Counted from the stretch's first letter, positions 1 to 10,958 are shown. The stretch is 61,050 bases of DNA from Cognatilysobacter segetis (GCF_004359965.1 NZ_SMRQ01000012.1:1-61050); one strand, 5' to 3'. The notes: generated from the letters alone by a model not told the origin. Numbers and translations: made by a program.

Positions 1-2
1 CG

Positions 3-182
3 CCGGCCACGCCGCGCCCGGAACGGACGCCGCGCCCGCCGCGCCATGATCCGCGCCCCGCGCGCGCATCGGGCGAGGCGCCGGCCGCCGCGGCGTCGCA
101 GGCCGCGAAGCCGGGGCTGCTCGGTCGCGTCGCACGCGGGCTGAAGTCGCTGATCACGCGCGCGCCGCGCAGCCAGCACTGA
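3..182 (+). CDS. rhlB: C-terminal fragment of a basic-tailed protein, probably RNA helicase RhlB (partial)
   Basis: The open frame runs in from the left edge and stops at TGA 180-182, giving about 59 residues. It is rich in Pro, Ala and Arg and ends with a short amphipathic basic helix (GLLGRVARGLKSLITR). Xanthomonad RhlB DEAD-box helicases end in a disordered Pro/Arg/Ala tail followed by a very similar SLLSRIGRRLRSLV-type helix, which is the basis for the call. RhlB unwinds RNA, for instance with the RNA degradosome. None of the helicase motifs lie inside the window, so the identity rests on the tail alone. A terminator follows directly, so ftsE is a separate transcript. Confidence 0.45.
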   Translation, partial: PATPRPERTPRPPRHDPRPARASGEAPAAAASQAAKPGLLGRVARGLKSLITRAPRSQH

Positions 183-215
183 CGTCGTCCCGCCGCGCAT
201 GCGGCACGGGCTCCG

Positions 216-247
216 AACGGGCGATCGCATGCGGTCGCCCGTTTTCG
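216..247 (+). terminator. Rho-independent terminator after the left-edge gene
   Basis: AACGGGCGA (216-224) and TCGCCCGTT (235-243) form a perfect 9-bp stem with a 10-nt loop, and T-rich sequence follows. It lies 34 nt past the stop of the partial gene and well before ftsE. Confidence 0.7.
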
Positions 248-349
248 TTTCCGGCGGTAGAACGGCGCGTGCCGGCATCGCAGTGCCTGCCGCTGCGCCA
301 CCTGAGGATTCGGCGGCGCAGGGCGCGCCAGTCGACGCGGCCCATCTGC

Positions 350-355
350 GATACT
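350..355 (+). promoter_or_regulatory. Candidate -10 box of ftsE
   Basis: GATACT lies exactly 7 nt before the ftsE ATG at 363. A transcription start 7 nt after the hexamer would fall on the start codon and give a leaderless mRNA. No clear -35 was seen. Confidence 0.3.
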
Positions 356-362
356 CCGCGGC

Positions 363-1049
363 ATGACCCTCCTGCGTTTCGACAGCGTCGGCAAGCGCTA
401 CGCCTCCGGTCGCGATGCGCTCGCCGACGTCAGCTTCGAGGTCGCGCCCGGCGAGATGCTCTTCGTCACCGGCCACTCCGGCGCGGGCAAGAGCACGCTC
501 CTGCGCCTCATCCACCTCACCGAGCGCGCCACGCGCGGCACCGTGGTGTTCGCCGACCGCAACCTCGGCAAGCTGCGCGGCCGTCGCGTCGCGCTGCACC
601 GCCGCGAGGTCGGCGTGGTGTTCCAGGACCACCGCCTGCTCGCCGACCGCAGCGTCGGCGACAACGTCGCGCTGCCGCTGCGGCTGCGCGGCATGCACCG
701 CGTCGAGATCGCCAAGCGCGTACGCTCCACGCTCGACAAGGTGGGACTGGCCGATCGCGAGAAGTCGCTGCCGCGCCAGCTCAGCGCGGGCGAACAGCAG
801 CGCGTGGGCATCGCGCGCGCGATCGTCGCCGAGCCTAGGCTGCTGCTCGCCGACGAGCCAACCGGCAACCTCGACCCCGCGCTGTCCACCGAGATCATGG
901 CGCTGCTCGAATCGCTCGCGCTGCGCGGCACGTCGGTGCTGGTGGCGAGCCACGACCTCGCGCTGGTGCGGCGCATGCGCAAGCGCGTGCTGGTGCTCGA
1001 CCACGGCAAGCTCGTGGACGACATCGCGCCCGGAGACCTCGCCGAATGA
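363..1049 (+). CDS. ftsE: Cell division ATP-binding protein FtsE
   Basis: A 228-aa ABC-type ATPase of the usual FtsE length. Visible motifs are Walker A GHSGAGKST (37-45), the Q-loop glutamine (VFQDH, about 88), the ABC signature LSAGEQQR (140-147), Walker B RLLLADEP (159-166) with the catalytic Glu, and the H-loop His near 197. FtsE pairs with FtsX on the inner face of the cytoplasmic membrane. In other bacteria the complex couples ATP hydrolysis to activation of periplasmic peptidoglycan hydrolases at the septum. The stop overlaps the ftsX start by 4 nt, so the two are translationally coupled. The start at 363 gives the conserved family N-terminus. Confidence 0.96.
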   Translation: MTLLRFDSVGKRYASGRDALADVSFEVAPGEMLFVTGHSGAGKSTLLRLIHLTERATRGTVVFADRNLGKLRGRRVALHRREVGVVFQDHRLLADRSVGDNVALPLRLRGMHRVEIAKRVRSTLDKVGLADREKSLPRQLSAGEQQRVGIARAIVAEPRLLLADEPTGNLDPALSTEIMALLESLALRGTSVLVASHDLALVRRMRKRVLVLDHGKLVDDIAPGDLAE

Positions 1050-1996
1050 GCACGAAAGCCCGGCGCAACGACGTGGTGCGCACGCGCTCGCGCTTCGGCG
1101 CCTGGGTCGACCACCACGTGCACAGCCTGGTCGCGAGCCTGCGCCGCATGGCGCGCAAGCCTTGGGCGACCGGCCTCACCGTCGGCGTCATGGCGATCGC
1201 GTTCGCGCTGCCGCTCGGCCTGTGGGCGGTGCTGTCGAACCTCTCGCAGTTCACCGGCGACGTGCAGCAGTCGCGGCAGGTCAGCGCCTACCTGAAGCCC
1301 GGAACGCCGCTGGATCGCGCGCAGGCGCTGGCCGCCGAGGTGCGCACGCGCGCGGACGTCGCGGCGGTGCAGGTGCGCAGCGCCGACGAAGGCTTGAAAG
1401 AGCTGCGCGAGCAGGGCGGACTCGGCGATGCCGCGGCGGCGCTCGGCGAGAACCCGTTGCCGCATCTCTTGCGGGTCACGCCGCGCGGCGACGACGCGGT
1501 CGTCGCCAGCGCGCTGCAGTCGCTGCCCGACGTCGACGTGGTGCAGCAGGACGCCGCATGGCGCCAGCGGCTGGATCGCTGGCTCACGCTGGGCGAGCGC
1601 ATCGCCTGGGTGCTGGCGGTGCTGCTCGGCTTGGGGGCGCTGCTCGTCGTCGGCAATACGGTGCGGCTGGACATCCAGTCGCGGCGCGACGAGATCGAGG
1701 TGCTGCAACTGCTCGGCGCGACCGACGGCTTCGTGCGGCGACCCTTCCTGTACCTGGGCGCGTGCTACGGCGTGCTGTCCGGCCTGATCGCGCTGGCGCT
1801 GCTCACCGGCGCCGAGATCGCGCTGCACGATCCGATCGTCCATCTCGCGCAGTCCTACGGCAGCGCGTTCCGCCTGCAGGGCTTCGACCCGATCCGGGCC
1901 GCCGTCGCAGTTCTGGGCGCCGGCCTGCTCGGCTGGCTTGGCGCAGGGCTGGTGACCGGTCACTATCTGAGGCAGACCCGCTCGACCGGCGAATGA
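1046..1996 (+). CDS. ftsX: Cell division protein FtsX, permease-like partner of FtsE
   Basis: 316 aa with the FtsX layout: a basic cytoplasmic N-terminus, a first membrane segment at about 42-64, a periplasmic domain at about 70-180, then three membrane segments near 186-206, 232-256 and 284-305. The loop after the second segment (RLDIQSRRDEIEVLQLLGAT) is the conserved cytoplasmic stretch of the FtsX/MacB permease fold. It forms the membrane half of FtsEX, which controls amidase activators during division. The gene overlaps ftsE by 4 nt, and the next gene starts 1 nt after its stop. Confidence 0.95.
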   Translation: MSTKARRNDVVRTRSRFGAWVDHHVHSLVASLRRMARKPWATGLTVGVMAIAFALPLGLWAVLSNLSQFTGDVQQSRQVSAYLKPGTPLDRAQALAAEVRTRADVAAVQVRSADEGLKELREQGGLGDAAAALGENPLPHLLRVTPRGDDAVVASALQSLPDVDVVQQDAAWRQRLDRWLTLGERIAWVLAVLLGLGALLVVGNTVRLDIQSRRDEIEVLQLLGATDGFVRRPFLYLGACYGVLSGLIALALLTGAEIALHDPIVHLAQSYGSAFRLQGFDPIRAAVAVLGAGLLGWLGAGLVTGHYLRQTRSTGE

Positions 1997-1997
1997 C

Positions 1998-2834
1998 GTG
2001 AGCACGGAGCACCAGGACCTTCGCCATCTGCCGGCCACGCCGGCGCGCATCATGGTCGTCGACGGCAGCAAGCTGGTGCGCAAGCTCATCGCGGACGTGC
2101 TGGTGCGCGAAGTGCCGGGCGTCGAGGTGGTGGCCTGCGAGAGCGTGGCGCAGGCGCGCGAGGCGCTGGCGAACGGCCCGGTCGACCTCGTTACCACCGC
2201 GATCGGCCTGCCCGACGGCGACGGCATCGCGCTGGCGCATACGGTGCGCGAGGCCGCGGGGCAGAAGTACGTGCCGATCATCGTCGTCTCCGGCGATGCG
2301 CAGTCGCACCTCGAATCGCGTGCGTTCACCGAGGACGTCACCGACTACTTCGACAAGGGCCTCGGCCACGCGGCGCTCGCCGCCTTCATCCGCGGCTACG
2401 TGCATCCCGAGCCGATCCCCGGCGCGCGCGTGCTGTACGTCGAGGACAGCAAGGTCGTCGCGGTGGCGACCAAGCGCATGCTCGAGCGCCATGGCCTGAA
2501 GGTGCTGCACTTCATCGGCGTCGAGGAAGCGCTCGCGCATTTCGAGCAGCAGCGCGGCGAGGAGGACATCGGCGCGGACCTCGTGCTCACCGACGTCTAC
2601 CTGAAGGGCGAACTCAGCGGCCACGACCTGCTCGGCCGCCTGCGCGTGCAGTTCGGTTACGGCAAGCGCCGCCTGCCGATCCTGGTGATGACCGGCGACG
2701 CGAACCCGCAGAACCAGAGCGAGCTGCTGCGGGCGGGCGCCAACGACCTCGTGCTCAAGCCGATCGAGGAACGCCTGCTGGTGACCAAGACGCTGTTCCA
2801 GCTGCGCCTCTCGCGCCTGCCGGTCGAAGCCTGA
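1998..2834 (+). CDS. Response regulator with two receiver domains, the first degenerate
   Basis: 278 aa with two CheY-like domains and no output domain. REC2 (about 143-270) has the acidic pair E149/D150, phosphoacceptor D199 in VLTDVY, T232 and K254 in LVLKP, so it should be phosphorylated. REC1 (about 16-135) keeps D22 and K120, but the phosphoacceptor site reads [10 protein letters not shown], with alanine where Asp is expected. It should therefore be phosphorylation-blind. The GTG start at 1998 is chosen because the next Met (residue 19) would cut off the first beta strand. The gene begins 1 nt after ftsX and is probably co-transcribed with ftsEX. The kinase partner is unknown. Confidence 0.85.
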   Translation: MSTEHQDLRHLPATPARIMVVDGSKLVRKLIADVLVREVPGVEVVACESVAQAREALANGPVDLVTTAIGLPDGDGIALAHTVREAAGQKYVPIIVVSGDAQSHLESRAFTEDVTDYFDKGLGHAALAAFIRGYVHPEPIPGARVLYVEDSKVVAVATKRMLERHGLKVLHFIGVEEALAHFEQQRGEEDIGADLVLTDVYLKGELSGHDLLGRLRVQFGYGKRRLPILVMTGDANPQNQSELLRAGANDLVLKPIEERLLVTKTLFQLRLSRLPVEA

Positions 2835-2877
2835 CGCATTCGTTGCGCCGTGTCGGGCGATTCCCGACGATAGGGCG

Positions 2878-3588
2878 ATGACCGCGACCGATACCGTCAA
2901 GCTCGAGGCCGGCTGGAAAGCCCGCGTCGGCGAGTACCTGCTGCGAAACGACATGCAGCAGCTCGCTGCGTTACTTCGCGAGCGCAAGCGCGCGGGCGCG
3001 CAGGTCTTCCCGCCGGGCCCGGAGATCTTCAACGCCTTCGACGCGACGCCGTTCGACGACACGCGGGTGGTGATCCTCGGCCAGGATCCCTACCACGGGC
3101 CGGGGCAGGCGCACGGGCTCGCGTTCTCGGTGCGGCCCGGCGTGCCGATCCCGCCGTCGCTGCTCAACATCTTCGCCGAGCTGCAGCGCGACCTCGGCAT
3201 CCCGAAGCCCGACCACGGCTGCCTGCTGCCCTGGGCCTGGCAGGGCGTGCTGCTGCTCAACGCGGTGCTTACCGTCGAGGCCGGCCGCGCCGGCGCGCAC
3301 CAGGGCAAGGGCTGGGAAGGCTTCACCGACCACGTGGTCGACGTGCTCAACGCCGAGCGCGAGGGCCTCGTGTTCCTGCTCTGGGGCAGCTATGCGCAGG
3401 CCAAGGGCAAGCGCATCGACACCGCCAGGCACCGCGTGCTGAAGGCGCCGCATCCGTCGCCGCTGTCGGCGCACCGCGGTTTCATCGGCTGCGGGCATTT
3501 CTCGGCCGCCAACCAGTACCTCGCGCGCCGTGGCGGCCGGCCGATCGACTGGTCGCTGCCGCCGGCCGCGCTGCTGCCGCCCGTCTAG
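2878..3588 (+). CDS. ung: Uracil-DNA glycosylase (family 1)
   Basis: 236 aa, typical UNG length. The water-activating loop [13 protein letters not shown] (catalytic D70), the Pro-rich IPPSLLNIF segment, the LLLNAVLTV strand and the minor-groove loop [11 protein letters not shown] (H192) are all present. The enzyme removes uracil from DNA as the first step of base excision repair in the cytoplasm. It lies 43 nt after the response regulator on the same strand. The next gene has its own putative operator upstream. Confidence 0.97.
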   Translation: MTATDTVKLEAGWKARVGEYLLRNDMQQLAALLRERKRAGAQVFPPGPEIFNAFDATPFDDTRVVILGQDPYHGPGQAHGLAFSVRPGVPIPPSLLNIFAELQRDLGIPKPDHGCLLPWAWQGVLLLNAVLTVEAGRAGAHQGKGWEGFTDHVVDVLNAEREGLVFLLWGSYAQAKGKRIDTARHRVLKAPHPSPLSAHRGFIGCGHFSAANQYLARRGGRPIDWSLPPAALLPPV

Positions 3589-3591
3589 GCG

Positions 3592-3609
3592 GCTGTAATC
3601 GTATACAGC
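3592..3609. promoter_or_regulatory. Candidate operator palindrome upstream of zwf
   Basis: GCTGTA-N6-TACAGC is a perfect 6-bp inverted repeat lying 54 nt before the preferred zwf start, between the ung stop and zwf. Its TGTA...TACA arms resemble operators reported for HexR, an RpiR-family repressor of Entner-Doudoroff genes in several gammaproteobacteria. No hexR gene lies in the window, so the regulator is an inference. Confidence 0.35.
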
Positions 3610-3663
3610 GCGTCCTTCATGGCCGGCGCCGTACGCTTCGGAGTCCAGTCGACGCGATACGCC

Positions 3664-5121
3664 ATGAGTCCCACGCCCGCTTCGCTCCTGACCATCTTCG
3701 GCGCCACCGGCGATCTTGCGCAGCGCATGCTGCTGCCCTCGCTCTACGGCCTGCATCGCGACCGGCTGCTGCCCGACGGCCTGCGCATCCTCGGCACCGC
3801 GCGCAGCGAGCTCGACGACGCCGGCTTCCGCGAGAGCGTGGCCGAGGCGATCGGTCGCTTCGTTCCCGACGCCGATCGCGACGATGCGGTCGTGCGCGAC
3901 CTGCTCGAGCGCGTCGCCTACGCGCCCGCCACGCTCGGCGACGAGGCGTCGTTCGCGCGCCTCGGCGAACGCGTGCGCGAGCTGCGCGGCAGCGGCGACG
4001 CGGTCTACCACCTCTCCACCGCGCCGAAGTTCTACGGCGAGATCTGCCGCACGCTGGGCGCGATGGACCTCGCCGGTGCAGGCACGCGCGTGATGCTGGA
4101 GAAGCCGATCGGCCACGACCTCGCGAGCGCCAACGCGATCAACGACAGCGTGGCGGCCGTGTTCAACGAGGCGCGCATCTTCCGCGTCGACCACTACCTC
4201 GGCAAGGAAGGCGTGCAGAACCTGCTCGCGCTGCGCTTCGGCAACGCGATGTTCGAGCCGCTGTGGAACGCGCGGCACATCCAGCAGGTGCAGATCACCG
4301 TCGCCGAAACCGTGGGCGTGGAGGGCCGCGGCGACTACTACGACGACTACGGCGCGATGCGCGACATGCTGCAGAACCACCTGCTGCAGCTGCTGTGCCT
4401 GGTGGCGATGGAGCCGCCGTCGCATTTCGATCCGTCGGCGGTGCGCAACGAGAAGATCAAGGTGCTGCGCTCGCTGCGGCCGATCGGGCGCGCGGAGGTG
4501 GCCAGCGAAACCGTCGCGGGCCAGTACACGGCGGGCGCGATCGACGGGCGCGCCGTGCCCGGCTACCTTGACGAGCTCGGGCGCCCGAGCCGCACGGAAA
4601 CCTTTGTCGCGATCCGCGCGCAGGTCGACAACTGGCGCTGGGCCGGCGTGCCGTTCTACCTGCGCACCGGCAAGCGGATGCCGCGCCGCTCCACCGAGAT
4701 CTACGTGCAGCTGCGGCAGGTGCCGCATTCGATCTTCGGCGCCGCGCCGCAGCCGAACGCGCTGGTGATCCGCCTGCAGCCGGACGAGCGCATCGAGCTG
4801 CAGCTGATGAGCAAGACGCCCGGCCTCGACCGCGGCGGCCTGCAGCTCTCGCCCGTCGCGCTCGACCTCGACATGCACGAGGAGTTCGCCAGCGTGCGGC
4901 GCCGCCTCGCCTACGAGCGGCTCTACCTCGACGCGCTGGAAGGCAACGGCACGCTGTTCGTTCGCCGCGACGAGACCGAGGCCGCATGGCAGTGGGTCGA
5001 CGCGATCGAGGAGGGCTGGCGCGCGGCGGGTCTCGCGCCGAAAGCCTATCCGGCGGGTACGTGGGGCCCCAGCGCGGCGGTCTCGCTGATCGACCGCAAC
5101 GGCCACGCCTGGCGGGAGTGA
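3664..5121 (+). CDS. zwf: Glucose-6-phosphate 1-dehydrogenase
   Basis: 485 aa from the ATG at 3664. An in-frame ATG at 3619 would add 15 residues not expected in the family, because homologues begin just before the nucleotide-binding strand. The NADP-binding motif is IFGATGDLAQR (11-21). The catalytic signature RVDHYLGKE lies at about 174-182, and the substrate region VPFYLRTGKRMP is also visible. The enzyme oxidises glucose-6-phosphate to 6-phosphogluconolactone and opens both the Entner-Doudoroff and pentose phosphate routes. It is the first gene of the tight operon zwf-pgl-edd-glk-eda, with pgl starting 3 nt after its stop. Confidence 0.96.
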   Translation: MSPTPASLLTIFGATGDLAQRMLLPSLYGLHRDRLLPDGLRILGTARSELDDAGFRESVAEAIGRFVPDADRDDAVVRDLLERVAYAPATLGDEASFARLGERVRELRGSGDAVYHLSTAPKFYGEICRTLGAMDLAGAGTRVMLEKPIGHDLASANAINDSVAAVFNEARIFRVDHYLGKEGVQNLLALRFGNAMFEPLWNARHIQQVQITVAETVGVEGRGDYYDDYGAMRDMLQNHLLQLLCLVAMEPPSHFDPSAVRNEKIKVLRSLRPIGRAEVASETVAGQYTAGAIDGRAVPGYLDELGRPSRTETFVAIRAQVDNWRWAGVPFYLRTGKRMPRRSTEIYVQLRQVPHSIFGAAPQPNALVIRLQPDERIELQLMSKTPGLDRGGLQLSPVALDLDMHEEFASVRRRLAYERLYLDALEGNGTLFVRRDETEAAWQWVDAIEEGWRAAGLAPKAYPAGTWGPSAAVSLIDRNGHAWRE

Positions 5122-5124
5122 GGC

Positions 5125-5834
5125 ATGGCGCGGATCGACCACACGTATGCCGACGGCGAAGCGCTTGCCGTCGCGCTCGCGCATGAGCTGGCCACGGCGG
5201 TCGATGCGGCGCTCGCGCAGCGTCGCACCGCGCTGCTCGCACTCGCCGGCGGCCGCACGCCGTTGCCCGCGTACCGCGCGCTGGCCGCGCGCTGGCGCGA
5301 GCGCGACGATGCCGCGCGCATCGTGCTGATGCCAACCGACGACCGCTGCGTGCCGCACGACCACCCGAGCTCCAACGTGGGCGAGCTGCGCGCGATCTTC
5401 AAGGACACCGACGTGCGCATCGAGGCACTGACCGTCGCCAACGGCGATCCGGCGCGCTCGGAGCGCTATGCACGCGCGATGCTGGCCGACCATCGCGGCG
5501 AATTCGACGCGGTGGTGCTCGGCATGGGGCAGGACGCGCACACCGCGTCGTTGTTCCCGGGCGCGGCGCAGCTCGCCATGGCGCTCGATCCCGCCACCGA
5601 CGTCGAGGCGCTGCGCGTCGATCCCGATCCGTTGCCGCCCGAGGCGCCGTTTCCCCGCATCTCGCTCACCGCCGCGCGCCTGCGACGCGCGCGCGTGCTG
5701 CACCTGGCCGTCACCGGCGAGGCCAAGCGCGCCGTGCTCGCGCGGGCCATCGACGATGCGGACGCGATGTCGCGCCCGATCGCGGCGCTGCTGCATGCGC
5801 CCGGCGCGGCGGTGCACGTCCACTGGAGTCCCTG

Positions 5835-5835
<1 letters not shown>
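5125..5835 (+). CDS. pgl: 6-phosphogluconolactonase (SOL/DevB family)
   Basis: 236 aa. Family motifs are [11 protein letters not shown] near the N-terminus, PTDDRCVP in the middle and [14 protein letters not shown] around residue 135-148, where the family has [14 protein letters not shown] (here Ala replaces the usual Gly before His). It hydrolyses 6-phosphogluconolactone to 6-phosphogluconate. It sits between zwf and edd with a 3-nt gap on one side and a 1-nt stop/start overlap (TGATG) on the other, so it is translated as part of the operon. Confidence 0.93.
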
Positions 5836-7669
<1,834 letters not shown>

Positions 7670-7673
<4 letters not shown>

Positions 7674-8650
7674 CCCTTGGCCTGATCGCCGACATCGGCG
7701 GCACCAACGCGCGCTTCGCGCTGACCGACCTCGACGCGCCGCAGGCCGCGCTGCGTGATGTCACGCCGTTGCGTTGCGCGGATTTCGCCAGCCTGCAGCA
7801 CGCCTGCGAGCATTACCTGCAATCGGTCGGGGCCCAGCCCACGCGCGCGGCGATCGCCGTGGCGTCGCCGGTGAGCACCGACGAGATCCGCCTGACCAAT
7901 CGCGCCTGGTCCTTCAGCCGCAGCGAACTCGAACAGGCGCTCGGTCTCGAACGCCTGCTGATGCTCAACGATTTCGGCGCGGTCGCGTGGGCGGTGCCGG
8001 CGCTTGGCGACGCCGACGTCGTGCATCTCTACGGCCCGTCGTCGCGGCCGCCCGCATCGCCGGTCACCGTGATCGGCCCAGGCACGGGGCTCGGCGTCGC
8101 GCTGCTGGTCGGCGACGACGCGCGCGGCTGGCACGTGATCGAGACCGAGGGCGGCCACGCGACGTTCGCGCCGGTCATCGAGGAGGATCGCCTGATCGCG
8201 CGCTGGCTCGATTCGCTGCACGGGCGCACGTCGAACGAACGCGTGCTCTGCGGCACGGGGCTGGCGCAGATCGACGCAGTGATGCGCGATCCCGATCGTC
8301 CTGCCGGGCAGGCGCCGGTACTGCGCGACCCCGCGGACGTGGTGCGCCTCGCGCTCGAAGGCCATGACGTCGCCGCGCGCCGCGCGCTCGCGCGCTTCTG
8401 CGCGATCCTCGGTGCGGTCTGCGGCGATGCGGCGCTGATCCATGGCGCGCGCAGCGTGGTGATCGCCGGCGGGATCGTGCCGCGCTTCGTACCGTTCCTG
8501 CGCGCGAGCGCGTTCCGCGAGCGCTTCCTCGCCAAGGGGCGCTTCGCCGCGTACCTCGAGAACGTCGCCGTCGACGTCATCGTCCATCCGCAGCCCGGCC
8601 TGCTCGGCGCCGCCGTCGCGCTGCGCGCTTCCACGGAGACCGCCCGATGA
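7670..8650 (+). CDS. glk: Glucokinase (Glk family)
   Basis: 326 aa beginning at the ATG that overlaps the edd stop (ATGA). The same frame stays open far upstream only because of the high GC content. Motifs are the phosphate loop [10 protein letters not shown] (8-17), LNDFGA with the catalytic Asp, GPGTGLGVA, and ETEGGHATF for sugar binding. It phosphorylates free glucose with ATP, feeding glucose released by the nearby alpha-glucosidases into zwf. The eda start overlaps its stop by 4 nt. Confidence 0.95.
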
Positions 8651-9300
8651 TCTGGACCCCCGAAACGCGCGCCGCGCGCGTCGATTCGATCCTGGCGCAG
8701 GCGCCGGTGCTGCCGGTGCTCGCCATCGAGGACTGCGACGACGCCGTGCCGCTGGCGCGTGCGCTGGTCGACGCCGGCCTGCCGGTGCTCGAGGTGACGC
8801 TGCGCACGCCCTGCGCGCTCGATGCGATGCGCGCGATCGTCAACGAGGTGCCGGGCGCGCTGGTCGGCGCCGGCACGATGCTGCGCAAGGAGGATTTCCT
8901 CGCCGTCGAGTCCACCGGCGCCGTGTTCGGCATCGCACCCGGCACCACCGCGGCGCTGTACGAAGCCGCCGAACTCACCGCGCTCGCGTTCATCCCCGCG
9001 GTCGCCACGGCGAGCGAGCTGATGCTCGGCATGGAGCACGGCTACCGGCGCTTCAAGTTCTTCCCGGCCGAAGCCGCGGGCGGCACGGTCGCGCTGCGCG
9101 CGTTCGCCGGCCCGTTCGCGGACGTGCGCTTCTGCCCCACCGGCGGCATCGACGCCGCCAAGGCACCGGCCTACCTCGCGCTGAAGAACGTCGCGACGGT
9201 GGGCGGTTCGTGGATGGTGCCGCCCGCGCAGCTGGCCGCGCGCGACTGGGACGGCATCGCCCGCCTCGCGCGCGAGGCGGCGTCGCTGCGAGCGGGCTGA
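8647..9300 (+). CDS. eda: 2-dehydro-3-deoxy-phosphogluconate (KDPG) aldolase
   Basis: 217 aa TIM-barrel class I aldolase. The catalytic Glu is E49 in VLEVTLRT, the Schiff-base Lys is K137 in RFKFFPAE, and the phosphate-binding strands FCPTGGI and VGGSWMV follow. It cleaves KDPG into pyruvate and glyceraldehyde-3-phosphate, completing the Entner-Doudoroff route encoded by this operon. Its start overlaps glk by 4 nt, and it is the last gene of the run. Confidence 0.96.
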   Translation: MIWTPETRAARVDSILAQAPVLPVLAIEDCDDAVPLARALVDAGLPVLEVTLRTPCALDAMRAIVNEVPGALVGAGTMLRKEDFLAVESTGAVFGIAPGTTAALYEAAELTALAFIPAVATASELMLGMEHGYRRFKFFPAEAAGGTVALRAFAGPFADVRFCPTGGIDAAKAPAYLALKNVATVGGSWMVPPAQLAARDWDGIARLAREAASLRAG

Positions 9301-9305
9301 GCGGC

Positions 9306-9328
9306 CCGCGACGCCGCTAGCGTCGCGG
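9306..9328. terminator. Stem-loop between convergent genes after eda
   Basis: CCGCGACGC and GCGTCGCGG form a perfect 9-bp stem with a 5-nt loop just after the eda stop. There is no T tract, so a terminator role is only plausible. The loop contains the stop codon of the small ORF on the opposite strand. Confidence 0.35.
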
Positions 9329-9436
9329 CCGCGAACCCGCGCGCAGGGCGCGGGCGAGCGCGAACGCACCGATCGCGAGAAGCGTCAGCGCCACCAGCGT
9401 CACCGGGGCGTGGTCGAGGGCGAAGTCGAGGATCAT
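9317..9436 (-). CDS. Possible 39-aa single-pass membrane peptide
   Basis: Reading leftward from the ATG at 9436 gives 39 residues: a short acidic start, a hydrophobic stretch at about 11-30 (VTLVALTLLAIGAFALA) and a strongly basic end (RAGSRPRR). That is the pattern of a small membrane protein with a cytoplasmic C-terminus. It lies about 100 nt downstream of the symporter gene on the same strand and could be an accessory to it. No good ribosome binding site is visible, and its stop sits in the stem-loop after eda. It may be chance in GC-rich DNA. Confidence 0.3.
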   Translation of the reverse strand: MILDFALDHAPVTLVALTLLAIGAFALARALRAGSRPRR

Positions 9437-9533
9437 CGGGAGGCAGCTTACGTCGTCGCCGCGCCCCGGCGCGAGACGGCGTCCGCGTCCCGGCGACGCC
9501 GCCGCCTTGGCAGGGCGACGGGTTCGCCCGGAT

Positions 9534-10958
9534 TCAGGCGGCGTCCACCGCGGTCGCGGCGATCGGCGCGCGCCGCATCAACCGGCTGCCGACCAGCGCG
9601 AACGCGATCGTCGACAGCAGCGTGACGAACATCAGGTGCAGGTAGTGCAGCGGTGTCCACACGAACGTGAACACCGCGTACAGCGCCACGCCGAACAGTA
9701 GCGCCCAGCGCACCGCGCGTGCGTTCACCCCGTCGAAGAAGATCGCGACGATGAAGGCGGCGAGCACCGGCATCGAGTAGAGCCCGTTGAGCTGCTGCAG
9801 CGTGGCGATGATGCTCTTGGACTGCGTGTACAGCGGCACGATCGCCAGCGAGACCGCGGTGAACGCGATCGTCGCCCAGCGGCCGAGACGCTTCGCGTCG
9901 GCCTTGGGGTTCACCAGCGCGAGATGCACGTCCACCGTGTAAAGCGCGGCGGCGGAGTTCAGCGCCGCGCTGTAGCTCGACAGCACCGCGCCGGTGATGG
10001 CCGCCGCGAACGCGCCCGACATCCACGAGGGCAGCACGTGGCTGACGAGCCGGCCGTAGGCATCGTCGTCGACGTCGCCGAACAGCTTGAAGGCGATCAG
10101 CCCTGGCAGCACCACGATCGCCGGCGTCAGCAGCTTGAAGAACGCCGCGGCGTAGATACCCTTCTGCGCCTCGCGCACCGTCGGCGCGGCGAGCGCACGC
10201 TGCGCGATCACCATGTTCGTGCCCCAGTAGAACAGGTGCGCGAACAGCATGCCGGTGAGCAGCGTCGGCCACGGGATGTCCGAGTCGGGCGCGCCGAGCA
10301 GGGTCAGCCGGTCGGTCGGCAGGCCGGACAGATCCCAGCCGATCGCATTCATCGCGAACACCGTGACGAGGATGCCCATCACCAGAAGCACCACGCCCAT
10401 GTAGGTGTCGGACACCGCGATCGCGCGCAGGCCGCCGATCGCCGCGTAGGCGAGGCCGCCGATCGCGAACAGCACCGCGAGCGTGAGCAGCGACAGGTCC
10501 GGCTGGAACATCGACTGCATGAACTTCGCGCCGGTGTAGAGCACCATCGGCAGCAGGATGAAGGTGTAGCCGAGCAGGAACAGCAGCGACACCGCGCGGC
10601 GGATGCCGGGATCGCCCAGACGGCGCTCGAGCAGCTCGGTCGTGGTGGTGCACTTGTAGCGGTAGTACATCGGCACCAGTACCTGCGCCAGCACGATCAG
10701 GCCCGCGGCGGCGCCGAATTCCCACCAGGCCACCAGCATCGACTGCGCGCCGTTCATCCCGACGATCTGCTCGGCCGAGATGTTGGTCAGCAGCAGGCTG
10801 CCGGCGATGAAGGGCCAGGTCAGCGAGCCGCCGGCGAGGAAGTAGTCGCGGCCGCGGTCCGCGGCGTGGCGCTCACGGCGGCAACGCCACCACGTGGCGA
10901 GCGCGACCAGCGCGGTAAGCGCGATGAACACGGCGATCTGCACGGCATTGGACGACAT
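9534..10958 (-). CDS. Sodium:solute symporter (SSS/SGLT family), probable sugar transporter
   Basis: 474 aa with about 13-14 predicted membrane segments. The start is taken at 10958 because the upstream in-frame ATG at 10988 lies inside the terminator of the receptor gene. The first residues then run straight into a membrane helix, and GAGG is present just upstream. Family features are RDYFLAGGSLTWPFIAGSLLLTNISAEQ near the first helices, the conserved GGLRAIAVSDTYMG segment and the SSYSAALNSAAALYTVD region. It should import a solute, probably glucose or another sugar, with sodium across the inner membrane. Its position between the Entner-Doudoroff operon and the starch genes supports glucose, but the substrate is not shown by the sequence. 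Confidence 0.88.
   Translation of the reverse strand: MSSNAVQIAVFIALTALVALATWWRCRRERHAADRGRDYFLAGGSLTWPFIAGSLLLTNISAEQIVGMNGAQSMLVAWWEFGAAAGLIVLAQVLVPMYYRYKCTTTTELLERRLGDPGIRRAVSLLFLLGYTFILLPMVLYTGAKFMQSMFQPDLSLLTLAVLFAIGGLAYAAIGGLRAIAVSDTYMGVVLLVMGILVTVFAMNAIGWDLSGLPTDRLTLLGAPDSDIPWPTLLTGMLFAHLFYWGTNMVIAQRALAAPTVREAQKGIYAAAFFKLLTPAIVVLPGLIAFKLFGDVDDDAYGRLVSHVLPSWMSGAFAAAITGAVLSSYSAALNSAAALYTVDVHLALVNPKADAKRLGRWATIAFTAVSLAIVPLYTQSKSIIATLQQLNGLYSMPVLAAFIVAIFFDGVNARAVRWALLFGVALYAVFTFVWTPLHYLHLMFVTLLSTIAFALVGSRLMRRAPIAATAVDAA

Noticed and set aside
3619-3663. Earlier start for zwf at 3619
   Set aside because: The 15 added residues have no family counterpart, and the start at 3664 gives the normal N-terminus and length.
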